Assembly: GCF_921293095.1 (NCBI RefSeq) | Contig: NC_060246.1 | Location: 12,418,001-12,482,000, forward strand | DNA: 64,000 nucleotides | Direction: 5' to 3' | Origin: Ischnura elegans | Lineage: Eukaryota > Arthropoda > Insecta > Odonata > Coenagrionidae | Part shown: piece by piece, positions 58,245 to 64,000 of the stretch | Layout: each line of letters starts with the position of its first letter | Position numbering within the stretch: the stretch's first letter is position 1 | The notes under the pieces: generated by a model | Databases searched by the model: none | What the model saw: only the letters and a program-made list of their open reading frames with translations | What the model was told of the DNA's origin: nothing | Position numbers and translations under genes: made by a program

Positions 58245-58821
58245 GTACTTATAATTATTTCTTTTATGTCAAAACATTCTACACATTAACTTTTTTTTCA
58301 TTTAGTATTTTATTTCATGCTACAGCAAGGTATCACCTAATAATATGGGGACAAAAGAGTAACGTTAAGAAATGAAATGCCACATGTATAACTTTTTAAC
58401 ATGAGACAGGCACTCTTTTATTATCATTTCTTACCGTACAAAGTATAGTGCATTATGTGGAAGGGTTTACTATGACCGTTAAGCTGGGAGCATTTTTTCT
58501 TTTAATCTGGAAACGAAGTTTTAGAAGAAATAAGCTCAATTTCGGCAAAATTAAGGCAATACATATATTACTGCCTAAAAATGCATACTTTACCTGTTCA
58601 TGACTTTTTCTGCTGATATATACAACCTTGTCGCGGTGTAAAGGCTTGCGCGTTCCTATGACCCCTAGAGCTGACTGGCGGGATTAATTCTAAATTATTC
58701 CCGGTAGGGCCACCCATGCCAGATAGGTCGAAGGGTAGGAGCCAGACGAAAGGTAGTCCACGTGAAAAACACTGTTGGAATGGAAGTGGGAAACCTTACC
58801 AACTAACTCTTCCCTGAAAAC

Positions 58822-59970
58822 ATGGAGTACAACCAAATGAGCCTCGGAATCTCATCGCCCGGGACCCGTCCGCAAAGGGCGGGTGTCGGGCACGGCAGCG
58901 AGGTCGGCAAGGTCCTCGGGGTCGCCAACATGCGAAATCCTTGCAGAGACTTATCATCATCATCATCAGCTGAAGCAGCAATGAAGAAGGAAGAAAAGAA
59001 GACCAAGAAGATGGAAAAGAAGAAGTCGGCTATAAATGTAGGGACGTGGAATGTGAGGACTATGATAAGGGCGGAGAAGTTAGAAAATATCAAAAGGGAA
59101 ATGGATAAAGGGAGGATAGATATCTTAGGATTATGCGAGGTGAAGTTGAGGGATGGCGGGGACTATTGGAGTGATGGGTATAGGGTTTTATATAGTGGAG
59201 GGGAAGAGAGCCAGCGAGGGGTAGCTTTAGTATTTAACGGGAAGATGGGTAAGCGTGTGGTAGGTATAGACCAGGTAAGGGATAGGATTCTGGTGGTAGA
59301 AATTGAGGCGCGGCCCACCAACCTTGTGGTGGTCCAAGTTTACATGCCCACTAGCAATCATAGGGAAGAAGAAGTAGATGAGGTGTATGAACAGCTCGAG
59401 GAAATAATTAGAGACACACCGGGTAAGAAAAATCTGGTAGTGATGGGGGACTGGAATGCCTCAGTAGGGGAAGGGAGGGATGGGCACGAAATAGGTGATT
59501 TTGGTCTGGGAATACGAAACGACAGGGGAGAGAAAGCAGCAGAATTTTGTAGGAGAAACAAATTATTCATAACAAACACGTGGTTCAATCATCATAAAGG
59601 GCAAAGGTACACATGGAAAAGTCCAGGGGATGTGGGGAGATATCAAATAGACTACATTATGGTAAGACAGAGGTTTAGGAATAGTGTGAAAAACTCGCGC
59701 AGCTTCCCAGCAGCGGATGCGGATTCGGACCGCAATCTAGTGCTCATGAAATGCAACGTAAGATTCAAAAGACTTATGAAAGTTAGGAAAGCGAAGAAAT
59801 GGAACGTAGAAGCCCTGAAGGGGAGTATGAGGAGAGAATATCAGGAACTAGTGGACATTAGTATACGGGAGATTGAAAGTACTAAGACTGTTGAGGAAAG
59901 GTGGGATAATATTAAAACGGGAATAGTCAAAGCGGCGGTGAAGTCAATTACGTTGACAGTAGAAGGATAA
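58822..59970 (+). pseudogene. RTE-B endonuclease region
   Basis: A 382-codon frame. A basic Lys-rich N-terminus (about residues 52-70) is followed by INVGTWNVRTMIRAEKLENI, the catalytic Glu in LGLCEVKL, VVVQVYMPTSNHREEE, VMGDWNASVGEG, RYTWKSPGDVGRYQIDYIMV and DADSDR. The last motif should be SDH: the catalytic His is replaced by Arg (CGC), so nicking activity should be lost. The frame goes on into the linker (WNVEALKGSMRREYQELVDI) and ends at a premature stop after TVEG. Confidence 0.85.
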
Positions 59971-60137
59971 AGAAGCCGTGGATAACGGAGAACATGATAA
60001 GGGAAATGAAGGAGAGGAGGAAGTGGAAGAACGTCGACACAGAACAGGGAAAAAGAATGTATAGGGAACTGAATAATCGATTATGACGTGAAACTAAGAG
60101 GTCAAGGGAGGCTTGGTGGAAAAGATAGTGTGAGGAA

Positions 60138-60632
60138 ATGGAAAAGTTCCAGAAGGATGGAGAAATAGGCGCGTTGTACGCCAAAGTTAAGTCGCTATCT
60201 GGCGGTAAAAGAGGACAAGCCATGTCTAAAATTAAGGCTAAAGATGGGAGGATGCTAACCGAGCGAGAAGAGGCACAGAGTAGATGGAAGGAATACGTGG
60301 AGGACCTGTATGACGGAATGAACAGACCAGAGAGATTGACTCTAGAGGAGGAAAGTGCAGTGGAGGAGGATGATCTTGGGCCGGAGATATTAGATTCGGA
60401 AATAGAGAGAGCACTTCGTGATATGAAGGCTAGGAAAGCAGTAGGCGTGGACAATATCCCGTGTGAGCTTCTGAAGAATCTAGGGAAGGAAGGTAAGAAA
60501 AGGTTTTTCGAACTAGTGCGCAGGATCAATGAGGAGGGATGCTGGCCGGAAGATTTCGTGAAGACGGTTTTAATTCCGCTCCGAAAAAGAAGAAAGCTGT
60601 GGAATGCGGAGATTATTGGACTATCAGCCTAA
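60138..60632 (+). pseudogene. RTE-B pre-RT segment
   Basis: A 164-codon frame covering KVKSLSGGKRGQAMSKIKAK, RWKEYVEDLYDGMNR, and ARKAVGVDNIPCELLKNLGK, the 'KA.GvD.IP.ELlK' entry into the RT domain. A frameshift near 60580 moves the RT continuation into the frame at 60539-61366. Confidence 0.8.
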
Positions 60633-61366
60633 TATCGCATGCGGCGAAAGTGGTACTGAGGATATTGAACAGACGAATGGAGGCGAGGGCAAACGAATGT
60701 TTGGGCGAAGATCAGTTTGGTTTCAGAAAAGGGAAGTCAACTCGTGATGCAATAGCAATAATGAGGTCCCTCGTGGAGAGGAGGCTAGAATATGACCAGG
60801 ACGTATATGCGTGTTTCGTGGATTTTGAGATAGCGTTTGAAAGGGTGAACTGGGTAAAGTTAATGGATATTCTGAAGAGAATAGGTGTAGATTGGAGGGA
60901 TAGACGACTGTTTCGTAATCTGTATATGGCCCAGACTGCGCAAGTGAGGGTAGCGGACGGAGAATCTGGGTGGGCAAGCATTGGCCGAGGAGTGAGGCAA
61001 GGCTGTCCTCTATCGCCGCTGCTCTTTAACGTGTACGCTGAAGAGATGGTAAGGGAAGCGTGGGATGAGTTAGAAGCTGGAATAAAAGTGGGAGGAATGA
61101 TGTTCAAATCAGTGAGATTCGCGAATGATCAGGCGCTGATTAGCCAGTCATCGAGGGGGCTTCAGGCTCTAGTGGATGCGTTATACGAGCGTTGCGAGGA
61201 GTATGGGATGAGGATTAATCACAAGAAAACTAAGGTTATGCGGTTTTGTAAAGCATCACGAGCGAGGAATGTGAGACTCAAGATAAAGGTGGGTGGTGAA
61301 AAACTTGAGCAGGTTGAGCAATTCAACTATTTAGGCAGTACGTTAGAGGAAAAACGGATAGAGTAG
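60539..61366 (+). pseudogene. RTE-B reverse transcriptase core
   Basis: A 275-codon frame with CGDYWTISLISHAAKVVLRI, EDQFGFRKGKSTRDAI, CFVDFEIAFERVNW (motif A), GRGVRQGCPLSPLLFNVY (motif B) and VRFANDQALI, where the catalytic FADD box is FAND. The first of the two catalytic aspartates of the D-D pair is replaced by Asn, which should abolish polymerisation. The frame breaks at 61366 and the C-terminal piece resumes at 61467. Confidence 0.88.
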
Positions 61367-61466
61367 TAAGGACATCAGGAAGAGAATTGCATTAGTGAAG
61401 GAGGCGTTCATGAACAGGAAGGAGCTTCTCAGAGAATCATTATGTAAGAGTTAAAAGAAAAGGTTT

Positions 61467-61787
61467 TTGAATAGTTTGATCTGGAGTGTAACTCTCTACG
61501 GTGCGGAAACGTGGACATTGAGGAAAGAAGACGAGAGAAGATTGGAGGCATTCGAGATGTGGGTATGGAGAAGAATGGAGAGGGTGAAATGGACGGAGAG
61601 GAAAAGGAATGATGAAGTGCTGGATATGGTTGGCGAGGAGAGACAGCTTTTAGATGAGATACGGAGGAGACAGAAGGTATGGATGGAGTCAGTGCTTAGC
61701 GGTGAGGGGATGTTGAAAATGGTGTTAGAGGGTAGAATGTTAGGGAAACGAGGGACGGAAAGGAAAAGAATAGGATTTTTGGATTAA
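61467..61787 (+). pseudogene. RTE-B RT C-terminal segment
   Basis: A 106-codon frame with SLIWSVTLYGAETWTLRKED, AFEMWVWRRMERVKW and RRRQKVWMESVLSGEGMLKM, then GRMLGKRG. The usual post-RT tail of RTE elements. It is followed by the 3' UTR. Confidence 0.85.
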
Positions 61788-62072
61788 TTGAAAGAGAGCA
61801 GGCCTTACTGTGAGTTAAAGAAGGAAGTGCTGGAAGGAAAGGGAGGCTCCAAGTTCACTTCTTGCGTACTCCATGGAAACCTACATTAATCGGTAGAATA
61901 CTATAATAAATAAAATAGCCTATTTAAGGACCTAACCAAGCAAATTTATTCCAATGCCACAAAAATGCTACTTATGCACTGCAGATCTGCAGCTCAAGCT
62001 AGTCTGTTATTTCAGTTTCTTTTTAATCCTATAATACTGAAATTACATCACTAAAAATGTATGAAGAAATAT

Positions 62073-62162
62073 CATGTTAAAATATTTCTGGGAATGTAGG
62101 TCAACGTAAAAAGGAGGCACTATATTTATGTTGACCTACACTCCAAGAAATATTTTAACATG
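62073..62162. repeat. 90-bp hairpin, copy 2
   Basis: Same stem-loop as 47413-47502, with a mismatch in the right arm (TTTATGTTGACC for TTTACGTTGACC). Confidence 0.65.
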
Positions 62163-62419
62163 TATTAAACGAGGTCAAAGTAAGGAGGAAAAGAATTATT
62201 ATTTAAAGAAATATAAAAATAAAGAGAGGGAAATTTGAACTGTCCCTAACCTCCCACTGTCCCACTCCTCCCTTGTTTCCCCTACACATAAAAAAAACAA
62301 TTATATATCATGATTTCTCTAGCATCCAATATCCAGAATAGGAAGTAACATGATATTTTTCAAACAGCTAATCTGATATGGACACTACAATCCAAAATTG
62401 ATAACTCTTTCTTATCCAG

Positions 62420-62557
62420 GCCTCCTCCACCTGCAACAACGCAAAAGCCAGTGTGCTACCCTGGCAGTACCGACCGGCGCTGCCCAAGGCCTACGCCTCC
62501 ACCAACCACACCCAGACCAGTTTGTTATCCTGGCTCTAAGGACCCAAGATGCCCAAG
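62420..62557 (+). CDS. ZP gene repeat exon R4
   Basis: Acceptor CTTATCCAG at 62419, donor GTACTT at 62558; 138 nt, phase 2-2, and identical base for base to R3 (58107-58244). It adds two more CYPGS repeats. Exact identity with slightly diverged introns indicates a very recent duplication or gene conversion; an assembly artefact is less likely because the introns differ. The gene continues past the window. Confidence 0.85.
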
Positions 62558-63088
62558 GTACTTATAATTATTTCTTTTATGTCAAAACATTCTACACATT
62601 AACTTTTTTTTCATTTAGTATTTTATTTCATGCTACAGCAAGGTATCACCTAATAATATGGGGACAAAAGAGTAACGTTAAGAAATGAAATGCCACATGT
62701 ATAACTTTTTAACATGAGACAGGCACTCTTTTATTATCATTTCTTACCGTACAAAGTATTGTGCATTATGTGGAAGGGTTTACTATGACCGTTAAGCTGG
62801 GAACATTTTTTCTTTTAATCTGGAAACCAAGTTTTAGAAGAAATAAGCTCAATTTCGGCAAAATTAAGGCAATACATATATTACTGCCTAAAAATGCATA
62901 CTTTACCTGTTCATGACTTTTTCTGCTGATATGGCCTATTTAAGGGCATAACCAAGCAAATTTTTTCCAATGCCACAAAAATGGTCTTAATGCACTGCAG
63001 ATCTGCAGCTCGAGCTAGTCCGTTATTTCAGTTTCTTTTTAATCCTATAATACTGAAATTACATCACTAAAAATGTATGAAGAAATAT

Positions 63089-63178
63089 CATGTTAAAATA
63101 TTTCTGGGAATGTAGGTCAACGTAAAAAGGAGGCACTATATTTACGTTGACCTACACTCCAAGAAATATTTTAACATG
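63089..63178. repeat. 90-bp hairpin, copy 3
   Basis: Third copy of the stem-loop, with both long arms preserved (left arm CATGTTAAAATATTTCTGGG..., right arm ending AAATATTTTAACATG). Confidence 0.65.
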
Positions 63179-63482
63179 TATTAAACGAGGTCAAAATAAG
63201 GAGGAAAAAAATTTTTATTTAAAGAAATATCATCCAAATAATTAATATTTAATGAAAAACAACTAATGTAATTTTACATTATTTGTTTACGTAATTCTTA
63301 TGATTGCCAAATGCGTATTTGTTTTTTTAAGGCAACACTTAGTATTGCTGAGTTTTAAGATATTCTTCTTAAAGTTGCTCTGCCTTCATGGTCATTATTT
63401 ATATCCTGGGATGCATGGCTAAATACTGCATTATAATCTGCAGATAAAATTATTGAAATACTTCAGGTATGAGACAGGAATA

Positions 63483-64000
63483 CAGTGGAACCTCGATCTG
63501 TTGTTTTTCAGGGGGATGGATGAAAAAAACGAGGATTGCGGGAAACGATCGATGCGGGAAAGGTTGTCCGGGTTGCCTATGTCCCAGGATCAGCTTGATC
63601 TTTGCGAATTATGATATTCATTTATGGATTCAAACAAGATTTTAGCTGATTCCTGGAATATTATTACTTTATCGAAACACATAGGTCATATTGTCTATTC
63701 GACTTATCTCTCTTTCAAATATCCTTAAGGAACAAGCTGCCTTGCTAAAAAATGTTTGCACTCCACTCGGAATTTTCACTGCTATTATGCATTTCTGTAT
63801 GATGTAATAATTCTTATCCATCAAATGCCATTTCAAGTACAGGTATTTACGAGAGAAATGTGCGTGTTATGCCTCAAGCAACTGATTTCGCTGTCGCAGT
63901 GATTGGTTATGAGATGGATCAAGAAGCCCAAAAATAGTTTATTATTTGAAATGTTCCTTTCTAGCAATTAAAGTTTTAATATGATTGAGGCAATGTGGCG
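63483..64000 (+). mobile_element. pogo/Tigger-type terminus; rest unassigned
   Basis: TACAGTGGAACCTCGATCTG at 63482-63501 matches the general form of pogo/Tigger inverted termini (TA plus CAGTRGAACCTCGA). It sits exactly where homology to the duplicated block ends, so an element was inserted here. No opposite terminus is found before 64000; either the element continues beyond the window or only one end survives. Nothing else is recognised to the window end. Confidence 0.5.

Larger units (their letters stand above)
58622..61911 (+). mobile_element. RTE-B LINE inserted in intron 11
   Basis: About 3.3 kb: a 5' leader, endonuclease, linker and RT frames, and a 3' UTR ending TACTCCATGGAAACCTACAT...(ATA)n. 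It interrupts CTGCTGATAT|GGCCTATTT, which is intact at 47252 and 62927. Only about 3 bases (ATA) could be duplicated. It is sense to the host gene. Several frameshifts and two altered catalytic motifs make it inactive. The family also left 3' fragments at 7389 and 8029. Confidence 0.88.
57902..62213 (+). repeat. Duplicated exon-intron block, copy 2 (with LINE)
   Basis: 57902-58619 plus 61912-62213 match the block starting at 62214 almost base for base. The matches include the repeat exon, intron flanks and 90-bp hairpin. A junction at about 62213, where intron sequence meets a second copy of GAGAGGGAAATTTGAACTGT, marks a tandem duplication. Copy 3 lacks the LINE, so the LINE entered copy 2 after the duplication. 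Confidence 0.85.
62214..63481 (+). repeat. Duplicated exon-intron block, copy 3
   Basis: Matches copy 2 over about 1 kb, and the first block (46601 to about 47803) through to 63481, where a pogo-type terminus begins. Only scattered substitutions separate it from copy 2, for example AAAGTATTGTGC for AAAGTATAGTGC. Confidence 0.85.

Noticed and set aside
58085..58375. 96-codon open frame over repeat exon R3 (identical one at 62398-62688; similar one at 46640-47017)
   Set aside because: It reads the repeat exon in the wrong frame and then runs through the donor site into intron; the CYPGS frame with phase-matched splice sites explains the sequence better.
1..64000. CRISPR arrays, bacterial operons or phage-like systems
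   Set aside because: No regularly spaced short repeats with unique spacers and no prokaryotic gene organisation; the window is eukaryotic.

Overview
The window is eukaryotic and almost certainly arthropod, probably an insect with a large, transposon-rich genome. The evidence is one multi-exon gene with GT-AG introns up to about 16 kb, a cuticle-type zona pellucida (ZP) domain, and many decayed RTE, CR1/jockey-like, copia, hAT, piggyBac-type, pogo-type and SINE elements. No bacterial-style operons, rRNA genes, CRISPR arrays or convincing functional tRNA genes are visible. The species cannot be named from sequence alone.

The only host gene I can support runs on the + strand from 15655 beyond the right edge. 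I rebuilt it by hand from splice sites and reading-frame phase: 15655-15698 (start codon and signal-peptide core), 31684-31970, 33288-33423, 36812-36979, 41668-41846 and 42842-42977 (ZP domain), 44950-45376 (end of ZP plus Cys/Pro-rich linker), a proposed 22-nt microexon at 45483-45504, then 46342-46527, 46710-46886, 58107-58244 and 62420-62557. The last four are phase 2-2 exons carrying repeats of the form C-x-P-G-S-x-D-P-R-C. The product so far is about 675 residues: a secreted or membrane-tethered ZP matrix protein with a growing tail of short two-cysteine repeats. The 5' UTR exon(s) and promoter, and the 3' end with any membrane anchor, are not identified.

1-15654: no host gene seen. It holds an inverted pair of copia gag fragments (2.3-2.8 kb), a 124-bp palindromic MITE (4.25 kb), LINE 3' fragments (5.0-8.4 kb), a degenerate repeat field (8.7-10.1 kb), a candidate LTR (10.4 kb), a TIR element with an internal minisatellite (11.4-12.1 kb) and a 1-kb imperfect inverted repeat (13-14 kb). 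15699-31683: giant first intron with SINEs, a TIR element, a candidate LTR and an RTE tail. 31684-46886: the ZP gene body, with a 3.8-kb RTE element in intron 4 that is itself interrupted by a 404-bp TTAA-flanked element. 46887-58106: an 11-kb intron with nested hAT elements, a 2.55-kb element with about 400-bp inverted ends, and minisatellites. 57.9-63.5 kb: a segmental duplication carrying two nearly identical copies of a repeat exon, one copy split by a second RTE element; a pogo-type terminus follows at 63483.

The most interesting structure is the link between the ZP gene and its mobile surroundings: its repeat tail grows by duplication of symmetric, phase-matched exons together with their flanking introns, so each new exon can be spliced in or skipped without breaking the frame.
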